DNA of 64,000 nucleotides from G963923955 sp963923955 (GCA_963923955.1 OZ000552.1:1922001-1986000), one strand, 5' to 3'. Positions 52,403-61,063 are shown, counted from the stretch's first letter. Translations and numbers: made by a program. Notes: a model not told the origin generated them from the sequence alone.

Positions 52403-53417
52403 ATCCATACAATCGCCAATCATCTTTCTAATAAAAAACTCTCCCATGACCAAGACAACAAAGAGCATAAGCCTGCCGACATACCTTGATGTCTTTGGCT
52501 GGAACAAGGCCCAGGCGCAGCTTATGGAAAACTGGTATGCGGCCATGGATGCCACCTTCGACTCATTCCAGCAGTTACTCGAGTTGCCAGATAATGCGGT
52601 GCGGGGCATCGCCCGGCGGCAGGACGATAAACATAAGACAAAGGCTATAGAAAAGCCCGGCCGCGCTAAGGCGCAGACAATGGGTGTCGGCATCGTCAGC
52701 GGCGGCAGCGGCGGGATTGGAACCGCGATCTGCAGGCAACTCGCAGAAGCCGGCAACCAGATCATTGCTACCTATCTGGCCGGAGAGAGTGAATACGCCA
52801 GGGGCTGGCAGGCCGAGCGTGAACGGGAGGGCCTTGATGTAGAACTCTATGAATGTGATGTCACCGATTTCAATGCCTGCAGAAGGATGGCGGCGGCTAT
52901 CGAAAAGAAACACGGACGCATAGACATCTTGGTGAACTGCGCCGGCATCACTTGGGATGGCCTGCTGAAGAAGATGGATGAGAAACAATGGGAGGCGGTG
53001 ATGAACACCAACTTAGACGGCGTCTTCAACCTTACGCGCAACCTTATCGATGGCATGATCAAACGCGGCTATGGGCGCATCGTCAACATCTCATCGGTGA
53101 ATGGTCAAAAGGGCCAGTTCGGCCAGACCAACTACGCCGCCGCCAAGGCCGGCATGATCGGCTTCACCCGTTCGTTGGCCTTAGAGGTAGCGGCAAAGGG
53201 CATTACTGTCAACTGCGTCTGCCCCGGCTATGTCGGCACCAGCATGGTGGAAGCAATACGTACAGACATCAGGCAAAGCATCATCGATCAAATCCCCATG
53301 CAACGCCTGGCCAGAACAGAAGAAGTCGCCAATGCCGTCGCCTTCCTTGCCAGCAAAGACAGTGCTTACATCACCGGCACTGAAATCGCCGTGAACGGCG
53401 GCCTGTGGCTGGGATAG
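52389..53417 (+). CDS. phaB: Acetoacetyl-CoA reductase with an N-terminal extension
   Basis: A 342-residue protein. Residues 98-342 form a complete PhaB-like NADPH reductase: GIVSGGSGGIGTAIC, NCAGITWDGLLKKMD, NISSVNGQKGQFGQTNYAAAK and EIAVNGGLWLG. Residues 1-97 are extra: a helical segment (YLDVFGWNKAQAQLMENWYA, FDSFQQLLEL) and a basic linker, faintly phasin-like. The frame overlaps phaR by 14 bases, so fusion by translation from the phaR end is likely. Alternative starts are ATG 52446 and ATG 52680 (exact PhaB length), but neither has a clear ribosome-binding site. Confidence 0.85.
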   Translation: MKKNKSIQSPIIFLIKNSPMTKTTKSISLPTYLDVFGWNKAQAQLMENWYAAMDATFDSFQQLLELPDNAVRGIARRQDDKHKTKAIEKPGRAKAQTMGVGIVSGGSGGIGTAICRQLAEAGNQIIATYLAGESEYARGWQAEREREGLDVELYECDVTDFNACRRMAAAIEKKHGRIDILVNCAGITWDGLLKKMDEKQWEAVMNTNLDGVFNLTRNLIDGMIKRGYGRIVNISSVNGQKGQFGQTNYAAAKAGMIGFTRSLALEVAAKGITVNCVCPGYVGTSMVEAIRTDIRQSIIDQIPMQRLARTEEVANAVAFLASKDSAYITGTEIAVNGGLWLG

Positions 53418-53516
53418 TGCCCTTCCATAAACCCTGGCTGAATACAAGAATAGGCAAGGCCGGTTTCAGTGACGCCCATCGGCACAGCCCGCCTGGCAAT
53501 CCCTGTTCGCCTTGTG

Positions 53517-54221
53517 CTACATCGCTAGATCTTCGGGCCAGACAAAGTAAGGTCCGAATCGTTTGCTGTATTTGGACTCCCCGCCGGCATCTTTTCCTTT
53601 CTCAGTGAGGGTATGTTTCCCATCTTCATTTTTCAGGTAACCTTTAAGCGCCAGCTTTTCAAGTAACTCTCCGGTCTTCATTCCATGCTTCTTCGCGAGC
53701 CTTGAAGAGCTTAGCTTTGTATATTTTGATTCGTCTTCGCTTTCCTCCTGTAGGCCATCATCTTTCGAGTCTTCAACCTTTTCAAGGGAGATACGAACTT
53801 CATCGCTTATTCTTATTATCCGTTGTGACTCTTCATAGGCATCCTTATAAATTTCCGAGTCTTCGTCCCTGGTAATATGGATGCCCATTTCGTTATTATT
53901 TACTTGGCTGAATTCGTACAGATTAAGACTGGTAATAATGCAGGTATTCTCGTTCAGATAGCACTTGGCATGTAGATTTTTGCAGAAGCTCGTTCTTACG
54001 AACGACAACTCTTTCAGCCAGTTTATCTCTTCCGGTTGCAACTCGCTTTTGCCATAGACAATTCTAACGTCAATTTTTAATCTATCCTTATCTTCAAGCA
54101 ACTCCTTGATCCTGTCGTTTAATTTCAGGAATGGACTGATCAAGATCAAACGATCAGATGCGGACTTTATCAATTCTTCGAGATAATAATTGGTAGCACT
54201 TGTGTTTAGAAATTTTGCCAT
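53517..54221 (-). CDS. PLD-like protein with a single variant HKD motif and C-terminal helical domain
   Basis: A protein of 234 residues. Residues 1-120 form one phospholipase-D half: LILISPFLKL, then LHAKCYLNEN (HxK with the expected Asp replaced by Glu) and TSLNLYEFS in place of GSxN. One HKD copy means it must dimerise, as in Nuc-type nucleases. Residues about 165-234 (SSSRLAKKHGMKTGELLEKL, GYLKNEDGKHTLTEKGKDAG) look like a winged-helix DNA-binding domain. This suggests a DNA-related, possibly defence or repair role rather than lipid hydrolysis. I start at ATG 54221 because GAGG stands 5 bases before it. It is AT-rich compared with its neighbours. Confidence 0.72.
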   Translation of the reverse strand: MAKFLNTSATNYYLEELIKSASDRLILISPFLKLNDRIKELLEDKDRLKIDVRIVYGKSELQPEEINWLKELSFVRTSFCKNLHAKCYLNENTCIITSLNLYEFSQVNNNEMGIHITRDEDSEIYKDAYEESQRIIRISDEVRISLEKVEDSKDDGLQEESEDESKYTKLSSSRLAKKHGMKTGELLEKLALKGYLKNEDGKHTLTEKGKDAGGESKYSKRFGPYFVWPEDLAM

Positions 54222-54227
54222 ACTCAC

Positions 54228-54718
54228 CTCGATATTTGGCCGATGCCCGGATTATAGTGAGGCTCCGGCCAAGATGCCACTTTGGTGTTCTCAATAGAGG
54301 ATGGAGTCATTCCCCACCACGCAGCAGGGGACAACGGTATCGCAGGCCGAACTTACGGCAGATAATCGGGGTAGATGAAATCCGGTTTGACCGGGTAATA
54401 AAAACTGTGAAAGGCGGATAAATCCGGGCATCCGGCTTGCACCCAGGCCAGTTTCCAGAGTTGCGAGAGCACGGCGCTGCCCAGGGCCAGGCGGGAAGTA
54501 ATAAAGGCGGCGTACTGCGCCCCTTCGCCATGTATCGAAACAAGGCTGATCTGGACGAATGGGATGATGCCGATGAGAAGCCGGGCGCATGGAAGGCCGC
54601 CTTTACCACCGATACCACCAAGCCCTCCGGCAAGCTGCCTTGATGTCTGCTTTTAGTGCAAGGGGATTGGCGGCGTATTACTCAAGCCCTCTCTCTTCAA
54701 GCTGCGCCGAGTCCATAT
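54228..54718. other. Gene-poor junction before the retinal operon
   Basis: About 490 bases hold no full gene. Besides the minus-strand C-terminal fragment (54353-54517), the plus strand has a 37-codon end piece (54530-54643, KADLDEWDDADEKPGAWKAA). Both look like remnants. This may be an old insertion boundary of the proteorhodopsin operon. Confidence 0.4.
54353..54517 (-). pseudogene. C-terminal fragment of an unidentified protein
   Basis: A frame of 54 codons ending at TAA (54353-54355) reads like a protein C-terminus (SRLALGSAVLSQLWKLAWVQ, then LSAFHSFYYPVKPDFIYPDY). Upstream the frame becomes glycine-rich and loses sense. The parent gene is not recognised. It lies between the PLD-like gene and the retinal operon and looks like debris. 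Confidence 0.35.
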
Positions 54719-55621
54719 TCATCGCCGATGTGCCAGTTTTTCCCGGCAAATGCCATCGACCAGGAGCATGTGTGGAACGGTCAAGGCGGCGAGTCCGATG
54801 AATAAAACACGTAACACAGCCTGCTGCGGCGATGCCTCACCAGACAGTCCGATGAAGATGAGGCCGGCGCAGAAGATCGTGATCACCGTGAACCCGACCG
54901 TATGCAGGACGGCCTTGAAGCGATCCGCGCGTGGCACCAGTTTCAACACACGGGCGAGGTGCAGGGGACTGTGCAGGGCACAGAAATACAGCACAAAATA
55001 GACGAGCGGCGGCAGCAGCCAGGCAAAAGCGATCAGTGCTGAGACGACTGCCAAGTCCTGCCATCTTTGTGGTCGTGGTCGCAGTCGCGGGAAAACAGTG
55101 ATCATGGCGATCACGCCGAGTGCTGATACGGGTGCCAGGATCTGCAAAAAGGATGGGATGACACGCGCGGACGCCCCGGATAGTGTTGCAAAAAGGGCCG
55201 CCACCGCTAAGGGGTCAAAACAGGCCGGCAGACTGAGCAACAGGCTGCCAAACAACCAGCGTTCGAGGCGGTTCAAGGCACCGGCATCTGCGCCGAAGTG
55301 CCATGCCGAGATGATAAGAAACGCAACCAATGACAGCACTGGCAAGACGCTCCAGATAGCAATCACGCCAAAAGCGATAAAGAGATAGGCGCAGGCGAAT
55401 GCGGCAAGGCCGCCGGGTGAGCGCCAGAGTCCGCTGCGCCGCGCGATGTAGGCATCAATCGCCCCGTGTGGCAGTCCCAGAGCCGCAACCGCGATAGCGA
55501 GCACCAGGATTTGAACCGTCATGCTGGGCGCGGGAAAGAGCAGGAAAATGAGTGAGACAACCAGGCCGATTGCAAGAAAACCCGCTGGCGCCTTTTGCCA
55601 GGTCATATCATCATCTACCAT
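54719..55621 (-). CDS. blh: Brp/Blh-family beta-carotene 15,15'-dioxygenase
   Basis: A 300-residue membrane enzyme that splits beta-carotene into two retinal molecules. Conserved histidines lie in LGLPHGAIDAY, ISAWHFGAD, FCALHSPLHLARV and LTVPHMLLVD, the likely iron ligands. About seven hydrophobic helices are visible. It is the last gene of the retinal operon, 15 bases after crtY. It provides the chromophore for the rhodopsin at 60129-60839. The first codons (MVDDDM) lack a strong ribosome-binding site. Confidence 0.93.
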   Translation of the reverse strand: MVDDDMTWQKAPAGFLAIGLVVSLIFLLFPAPSMTVQILVLAIAVAALGLPHGAIDAYIARRSGLWRSPGGLAAFACAYLFIAFGVIAIWSVLPVLSLVAFLIISAWHFGADAGALNRLERWLFGSLLLSLPACFDPLAVAALFATLSGASARVIPSFLQILAPVSALGVIAMITVFPRLRPRPQRWQDLAVVSALIAFAWLLPPLVYFVLYFCALHSPLHLARVLKLVPRADRFKAVLHTVGFTVITIFCAGLIFIGLSGEASPQQAVLRVLFIGLAALTVPHMLLVDGICREKLAHRR

Positions 55622-55636
55622 TTTGCCCGGTCAGTC

Positions 55637-56767
55637 TCACGGCGTCCGCGCAAAGATCGCACACAGGAATGGGGCCTTCGGCAAGGCAGAGACGACTTTC
55701 AACCACAAGCCCAGCGATGGCGATTGTGACATGAAACGACCAAATTCGTCACCGCTCAATGTAGCGGCGATGTCGGCAAACCAGTCCGCAGCGGCACCGG
55801 GCGAGCGCACCAGTGCCTTTAAGAATATCGCGTCCATCTTGCGCTCCAGCCGAGAAGCAAATGGCCTTGCAAGCGGAATCCGGCCCCGGGCCAATTCCTT
55901 AGCGGTCGTCCGCGCCCAGGCTTGAATGCGCAAGAAGCCATAGCCCGAAGATGCCCGCAGCGCCCCCGCTGCCTGGCCTGCACACACCACTCGGGCTGAG
56001 AGCCTCGCTCTTTGCTGCGCTTGGCCCATTGGCAGACAGCCTCGTTCCCAGCGTTGCAGTTTCACGCAGCCTTTGACCAGCCGGTTCAGATCGGTCTTAA
56101 ATTCACCGTCGAGCTTCTCAGGCGGATAGCGGGTCAGCGCAAAGCGCGTCGTCTGCACCAGCGCACGATGAGGCGTCATCGGCAAGATATACGTGAATTT
56201 AAGCCCCGTCGCATCGCTTGTCATTTGCTGCATCAACTCGGCCGTCGATGGGTTAAAACAGGCCTGTTCGCTTTCAACATCACCACCACTGAACAGTTGC
56301 CACAGCATTGCTGTGTCCTGTTGCGGTGTTCTTGGACGCGTATCAATAACCAGCGCGGCGGCAATGCGGCCGCTTTCTGTTTCGAAAACGACTTGGCTTT
56401 CGATCTCGAAAACTCTCTCGACACGCAGTCCTTGCCGCAACTCAATGTTGGGCGCGCGCGCGATCATCTTGCAACTCGCCTGATAAAAGTCGCCGGAGCG
56501 GATCTGCTGATACGCCAAGCGCCCGCCGGTGTGATTGATCGCCCTGTTGGCCGTCGTGATGTGCCATTGCCGCCATTGTTTTGAGACCATTTCCGACAAG
56601 CCGTGTTCCGCCTCCGCCCAGAAACACCAGGTTCGATCATGTTCATAGCGTGTCCTAGGCTCGATGATGAGCACACGTTTTGAATATCTGCATGCGGCCA
56701 GTTCACGCGCCAGCGACAAGCCGGCGCAGCCGCCGCCTAAGATCGCGAGATCGCAAGTCTCGCTCAT
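55637..56767 (-). CDS. crtY: Lycopene beta-cyclase
   Basis: A 376-residue flavoprotein that closes both ends of lycopene to give beta-carotene. The dinucleotide-binding fold is DLAILGGGCAGLSLARELA. Family features follow: HDRTWCFWAE, VIDTRPRTPQQ, FTYILPMTPHRALVQTTRF, and the C-terminal SSGYGFLRIQAWA. It overlaps crtB by 4 bases. Membrane-associated. Confidence 0.92.
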   Translation of the reverse strand: MSETCDLAILGGGCAGLSLARELAACRYSKRVLIIEPRTRYEHDRTWCFWAEAEHGLSEMVSKQWRQWHITTANRAINHTGGRLAYQQIRSGDFYQASCKMIARAPNIELRQGLRVERVFEIESQVVFETESGRIAAALVIDTRPRTPQQDTAMLWQLFSGGDVESEQACFNPSTAELMQQMTSDATGLKFTYILPMTPHRALVQTTRFALTRYPPEKLDGEFKTDLNRLVKGCVKLQRWERGCLPMGQAQQRARLSARVVCAGQAAGALRASSGYGFLRIQAWARTTAKELARGRIPLARPFASRLERKMDAIFLKALVRSPGAAADWFADIAATLSGDEFGRFMSQSPSLGLWLKVVSALPKAPFLCAIFARTP

Positions 56768-57735
56768 GCCCTCACCTCGTGGGCACCTGCCAGACCTTGC
56801 ATCGAAACATGCAGCTTCGCATCATGCCGGTGTGAGCGGCAATGAAGGCGCTTCTGAGTCAAATAGGCAGTGACCGCTGTGCCTGCGACCACAGCTCTTT
56901 CCGCAGCGCCGACAACAGCCCGACCGCGCCAGACGGCAAAGCCTTGACGGCGGAGTTTCAGACCGATCTGGCGATAAAGGCGGGCGGCGATCAAAATGGC
57001 AAACCTGGAGCGCGCGGGAAGGTAGCCAAACCCGTCATACGCGCTCTCATAGTAGGTTTCAGCCAGCGCAATCAGGCGCTTGGCCGCCGCCTGCAAGCGG
57101 GGTTTCAGCAGGGCATCGGGGTTGGCGATGTCTGCTGCGGATGCCCCCGCCAGCCAAGGGCCGGGAACGTAGCGGCGCCCACTCAGCGCGTCCTCGTGAA
57201 TGTCACGTGCGATATTGGTCAGCTGCATGGCAACGCCAAGGTCAATGGCAAATGGTCGTGCGTGATCATCATCGACATCCAAGACGCTGCACATCATCAG
57301 ACCAACCGTGCCGGCCACCTGATAGGCATAGCGCAAGAGTTCTGCTGTCGTTTCAAAGGCAACCAACTCCAGATCGGAGGCAACGCCATCGACAAGCGCT
57401 GCGGCGACCGCTAAGTCCAGATTTGTTTCCTGTGCCAGATGGAGAAAGTCGGCAACGGGCGGCGATGGTGGTTGAGAAAATGCCAACTGTGACCGCACCC
57501 GATCCAGATTCGCCTTGGCTTCACGCACATCTCTCGTTTTGTCCGCAAGATCATCAACATGGCGACAAAAGGCATAGAGCACTGTCGTACGCCGGCTTTG
57601 CGCCGCAGCCAGAAAGGCGCGGGCGAAATTGAACGAGCGCCCATTTATGCGCAGGGCCTCCGCAGCAGCCCCTGTCGGGGAGGGCGGCTGCGCAGAGGCC
57701 ATCACTCTCTCGGCCATGGGCGATTTAGGCTGCAT
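56764..57735 (-). CDS. crtB: 15-cis-phytoene synthase
   Basis: A 323-residue prenyl synthase joining two geranylgeranyl diphosphates head to head. The two aspartate-rich motifs are in YAFCRHVDDLADKTRD and LTNIARDIHEDA, with RRYVPGPWL after the second. It overlaps the crtI end by 11 bases and crtY by 4, so translation is probably coupled. The start is one of several Met codons (MQPKSPMAERVM). Confidence 0.93.
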   Translation of the reverse strand: MQPKSPMAERVMASAQPPSPTGAAAEALRINGRSFNFARAFLAAAQSRRTTVLYAFCRHVDDLADKTRDVREAKANLDRVRSQLAFSQPPSPPVADFLHLAQETNLDLAVAAALVDGVASDLELVAFETTAELLRYAYQVAGTVGLMMCSVLDVDDDHARPFAIDLGVAMQLTNIARDIHEDALSGRRYVPGPWLAGASAADIANPDALLKPRLQAAAKRLIALAETYYESAYDGFGYLPARSRFAILIAARLYRQIGLKLRRQGFAVWRGRAVVGAAERAVVAGTAVTAYLTQKRLHCRSHRHDAKLHVSMQGLAGAHEVRA

Positions 57736-59215
57736 TGCTTAATCTCGCAACCGGCTCGATTAAGTGTTCCAGTACCTTGGCAGATGAAATCACTCCGGGC
57801 AGACCAGCCCCAGGATGCGTCCCGGCACCAACCAGAAACAGGTTCTCCGGCCCTTCTGCTTTGTTGTGGAATCGAAACCATGCTGACTGCGTGAAACTGG
57901 GTGCGATGGAAAAGCCTGCGCCCGCGGGACTGAGATAATCCCGGGCAAAGTCTTCCGGCGTCATCCAGAAATCATGCACAAGATGCTTAGCCAAATCCGG
58001 CAGCAGGGTCTCTTGCAGGGCCGCCAGAATACGATCACGCAAGGCAGCGCCCTGTGTCTGCCATTTGATATTGCCTTGCAGATTGGGCACCGGGACAAGC
58101 GCATAAAAGCTGTCACATCCTTGCGGTGCAAAACCGGGATCTGTGGCGGTCGGCCGGTGCAAATAGAGCGAGAAATCATCGGCTAAAATCTTGCGATTGA
58201 AAATATCATGCAGCAGCTCCCGGTAGCGCGGACCAAGCCAGATGGTATGGTGTTCGACCTGCGGATAGGTCGCGTCGGTGCCGAAAAACAACACGAACAG
58301 GCCCATGGATTTCTTTGCATGTTTGGCCTTGATGCGCGCTGTACGGCTGACCTTGGTGGGGCTAAGCATATTCTGATACAGATGCGCTGGATCAGCATTG
58401 GACACGATCAAATCGCACTTAAATGATGCACCGCTTTCCAATTCGAGGCCGCTGATCTTCGCGCCCTTGGTCTTCAAACGCGTGACGGTTTCATCAAGGC
58501 GTACTTGAATGCCCTCTTCTGCCATTAGCCTGGCGAAGGCATTGACCAATGCGCCGGTACCGCCGATGGCAAAATGTACCCCGTGCGCCCGTTCCAGAGA
58601 GTGGATGAGGTTGTAAATGCAGGTCGTATCGAAGGGATTGCCGCCGACGAGCAGGGATTGCACTGAAAATGCCTGACGCAGTTTGTCATGTTTGAGATGT
58701 GCGCAGACCAGATCCCATACCGATCTGTGTACGCGGAACCTGAGCAAGTGTGGCACGATCCTCGCCATTTGGGAAAAGGCATGAAAGGGCTGGTCGGCAA
58801 GCTGTTCATAGCCGACTGCATAGATGGCTTGGGATTCCTTAAGAAGAGACAGGTATCCCGCCGCATCATCCGGAGAAATGCGCCGAATTTCCTGTAATGT
58901 ATCATCAAGCGTGCCGCCATAATTGAAGCTGCTGCCATCGTGATAGCGAAACTGGTACCAGATATCGAGCGGGACGATTTCGACATAGTCGCGCATGTCT
59001 TTGCCGAACAATTCGAACAGTTCTTCGAGGAGAAACGGCGCTGTCAGTACGGTCGGCCCGGCATCATAGCGAAAGCCATCACGCACAAAGACTTGGGCGC
59101 GACCGCCCAAGCGGGCGCAACGATCAAACAGGGTGACCGCATAACCCTTGGCGCGCAGGCGCAAGGCTGCTGCTATGCCGCCAAATCCGCCGCCGATGAC
59201 AGCTGCATGGCTCAA
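57725..59215 (-). CDS. crtI: Phytoene desaturase
   Basis: A 496-residue FAD enzyme converting phytoene to lycopene. The N-terminal FAD loop is AAVIGGGFGGIAAALRLRAKG, with DRCARLGGRAQVF after it. The C-terminal signature has FLVGAGTHPGAGLPGVISSAK. The length and motifs fit bacterial four-step CrtI. It overlaps crtE by 4 bases and crtB by 11. Confidence 0.95.
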   Translation of the reverse strand: MSHAAVIGGGFGGIAAALRLRAKGYAVTLFDRCARLGGRAQVFVRDGFRYDAGPTVLTAPFLLEELFELFGKDMRDYVEIVPLDIWYQFRYHDGSSFNYGGTLDDTLQEIRRISPDDAAGYLSLLKESQAIYAVGYEQLADQPFHAFSQMARIVPHLLRFRVHRSVWDLVCAHLKHDKLRQAFSVQSLLVGGNPFDTTCIYNLIHSLERAHGVHFAIGGTGALVNAFARLMAEEGIQVRLDETVTRLKTKGAKISGLELESGASFKCDLIVSNADPAHLYQNMLSPTKVSRTARIKAKHAKKSMGLFVLFFGTDATYPQVEHHTIWLGPRYRELLHDIFNRKILADDFSLYLHRPTATDPGFAPQGCDSFYALVPVPNLQGNIKWQTQGAALRDRILAALQETLLPDLAKHLVHDFWMTPEDFARDYLSPAGAGFSIAPSFTQSAWFRFHNKAEGPENLFLVGAGTHPGAGLPGVISSAKVLEHLIEPVARLSNAA

Positions 59216-60066
59216 GCGACTTCACCCAGCATCAAGGCCGGGGTGAATTTTTCTGCAAGAAATACAAGACCCTCGCCAGATCCCTCCGGCAGTGTTTTGG
59301 CTACAGTGATCGCGGCACACGCGTAGTCGGCCGCCTGGACACGCGCAGTGCGCACCCGGCTCGGCATATCACTGTGCAGCAGCGCCAGAAAATTTAATCC
59401 ACCGCTGTCGATGTCCTTTTCAACATCAGAGATGTCGTCGGTTATTTGATAGGCGATCGCAATTGCATCGCTGGCCTTTATGGCAGCAGAAACCTGTTCT
59501 GTTAAGTTCGCGGCGAGCAGGCAGAGTTCCACCGGCAGACCAAGCAGGGGCCCCGATTTCATGCGTACAATTTCATTGTAATCGGCAATGGTGGGACAAT
59601 CCGATGCCAGATCAGCATGCTGTCCGCCGATGACAGAACTCACGCGCTGGTGGGTGTGGGCAATCATCTCAGGCAAGCGCTCCGTTGCTGCATTGGCGAT
59701 GGCCGCATAGGCAGCTGATACCATCAGGTCGCCCAGGCAGATGGCGGCATTCGGGCCGAACCTTTTCCACACCGCCATTTCATCGCGGCGCAGTGCATCG
59801 CCGTCTTGCAAGTCGTCATGGACTAAAGACGCATTGTGCAGCAATTCGCAAGCGGCCGAGAGCGCACATGCTGTTTGGCTGGAGAGGCTGAGCGCACTGG
59901 CGCTTTGCAAGGCGAGTCCGGCGCGCACCCGAGCGCCGCCAGAACCCAAGTGATGAAGCGCCGCCTGCTTCATCACGCCATCACTTCCCGACAACAGCTT
60001 GACCATCATGGCCTCGACAGCGACCATGCCCACCTGACCTGCCGCATCAGTTGCCAAAGATACCAT
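59212..60066 (-). CDS. crtE: Geranylgeranyl diphosphate synthase
   Basis: A 284-residue trans-prenyl synthase making the C20 precursor of carotenoids. The first aspartate-rich motif is SLVHDDLQDGDALRR (DDxxD), and the second is AYQITDDISDVEKD. KSGPLLGLPVEL and GGQHADL also fit. GGAGG stands 10 bases before the ATG. It is the second gene of the operon, separated from the rhodopsin gene by 62 bases containing a strong hairpin. Confidence 0.9.
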   Translation of the reverse strand: MVSLATDAAGQVGMVAVEAMMVKLLSGSDGVMKQAALHHLGSGGARVRAGLALQSASALSLSSQTACALSAACELLHNASLVHDDLQDGDALRRDEMAVWKRFGPNAAICLGDLMVSAAYAAIANAATERLPEMIAHTHQRVSSVIGGQHADLASDCPTIADYNEIVRMKSGPLLGLPVELCLLAANLTEQVSAAIKASDAIAIAYQITDDISDVEKDIDSGGLNFLALLHSDMPSRVRTARVQAADYACAAITVAKTLPEGSGEGLVFLAEKFTPALMLGEVA

Positions 60067-60090
60067 CTGTCAGATACCTCCGCTGCAGCA

Positions 60091-60115
60091 GAGCACCGGG
60101 ATAAGTCCGGTGCTC
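60091..60115 (-). promoter_or_regulatory. Strong hairpin between the proteorhodopsin and crtE genes
   Basis: GAGCACCGG and CCGGTGCTC form a perfect 9-base stem with a 7-base loop, 14 bases after the rhodopsin stop. No T-run follows in the direction of transcription, so it is more likely an mRNA-stabilising or attenuating element than a full terminator. It could give more opsin than carotenoid-enzyme mRNA. Confidence 0.6.
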
Positions 60116-60128
60116 CAGGTAGCAGATT

Positions 60129-60839
60129 TTAGGACGCTGCTTTTTCCGCGCTGCCGCTTGATGTGGCCGCCGCCCAGATGACGACACCAAAGGCGATCTT
60201 GTTCACAAAGTCTGCAAGGTTATAGACGATGTTCAACAACTCCGGTGAGGTGCCACCTGCATAGCCGAGGATATAACCGATTGGATAGATCGCCCAGCCG
60301 AAAGTTACAATGAGACGCAAGGCCTTAAAGGCCTTTTGTGACGCCGCCGTGCCGGAACTCGCATTGATCTTGCTCGCCTCACCTGCGAAGATTTCATAGA
60401 TAATGTAAAACCATGCCAGCGTACCGATAATGAACATTGGCCACAGCAAGCCACCTTGTTCCACCTCGCCGATATAGCCAGTGAGCAGCATTATCACAGC
60501 TGCTACGAGCAGACGCCAGAACAAGGCTACACGCACCACGGCAATCGCAGACAAGATCAAGAAGAACTCGGTAATCTGCAATGGCACTGTAAGTAGCCAG
60601 TCAACATAGCGGAAGACGGTTGGACTAGCACCTGTCATCACCCATACCTCGCGCATGTAGAAATAATGGATGGCGGCAATACCGGTCACCATGGCGGCAA
60701 CCGTTAAAGACGTTTTCCATTTCCCTTCCGCACGGTCACGTTCAACCCAGAAGAAGAATGTGGCTGCGACCATAGCGGCACTCATTAACCAGAACGTGAC
60801 CCCAACGTAGTCACCCGGATTAAGTATAATATTATTCAT
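60129..60839 (-). CDS. Proteorhodopsin (predicted blue-absorbing proton pump)
   Basis: A 236-residue seven-helix light-driven proton pump. Key residues by alignment to known proteorhodopsins: proton acceptor D80 (D97 in the reference), T84, proton donor E91 (E108), the acceptor partner H58 (H75), and retinal Schiff-base lysine K214 (K231) in NLADFVNKIAFG. The tuning residue is Q88 (position 105), which in this family gives blue rather than green absorption. The ATG has GGGAGGG upstream. It is the first gene of the operon opsin-crtE-crtI-crtB-crtY-blh, driven by a near-consensus sigma-70 promoter. There is no clear cleaved signal peptide. Confidence 0.97.
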   Translation of the reverse strand: MNNIILNPGDYVGVTFWLMSAAMVAATFFFWVERDRAEGKWKTSLTVAAMVTGIAAIHYFYMREVWVMTGASPTVFRYVDWLLTVPLQITEFFLILSAIAVVRVALFWRLLVAAVIMLLTGYIGEVEQGGLLWPMFIIGTLAWFYIIYEIFAGEASKINASSGTAASQKAFKALRLIVTFGWAIYPIGYILGYAGGTSPELLNIVYNLADFVNKIAFGVVIWAAATSSGSAEKAAS

Positions 60840-60882
60840 GAAACCCTCCCAGTAGCTTGTGAAAAGAACTTACTTCTCATGT

Positions 60883-60911
60883 CGTATAGAATAGACTGGC
60901 GCGTATGTCAA
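60883..60911 (-). promoter_or_regulatory. Near-consensus sigma-70 promoter of the proteorhodopsin operon
   Basis: On the minus strand TTGACA (60906-60911, perfect -35) and TATACG (60883-60888, 4/6 of TATAAT) are exactly 17 bases apart. The expected transcript start lies near 60876, giving a leader of about 36 bases before the opsin ATG. Such a strong promoter fits high opsin expression. Confidence 0.75.
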
Positions 60912-61063
60912 CAAGATTCCTGCAATTTTCTGGTTTATGCCCTTTAGCGTGCGCCAGTTTGAACCGGGGGCGCTCTATCTCCCGATGAGACTCTGCAAAA
61001 CATTGCCGAGCACCGAGCGGGGATATTTTTATCAAGCCCCAAATACCATGCAAGCACCTGTAT

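Noticed and set aside
60940..60985. T-arm-like sequence GGTTCAAACTGG on the minus strand
   Set aside because: The stem does not pair properly and no acceptor, D or anticodon arm can be drawn.
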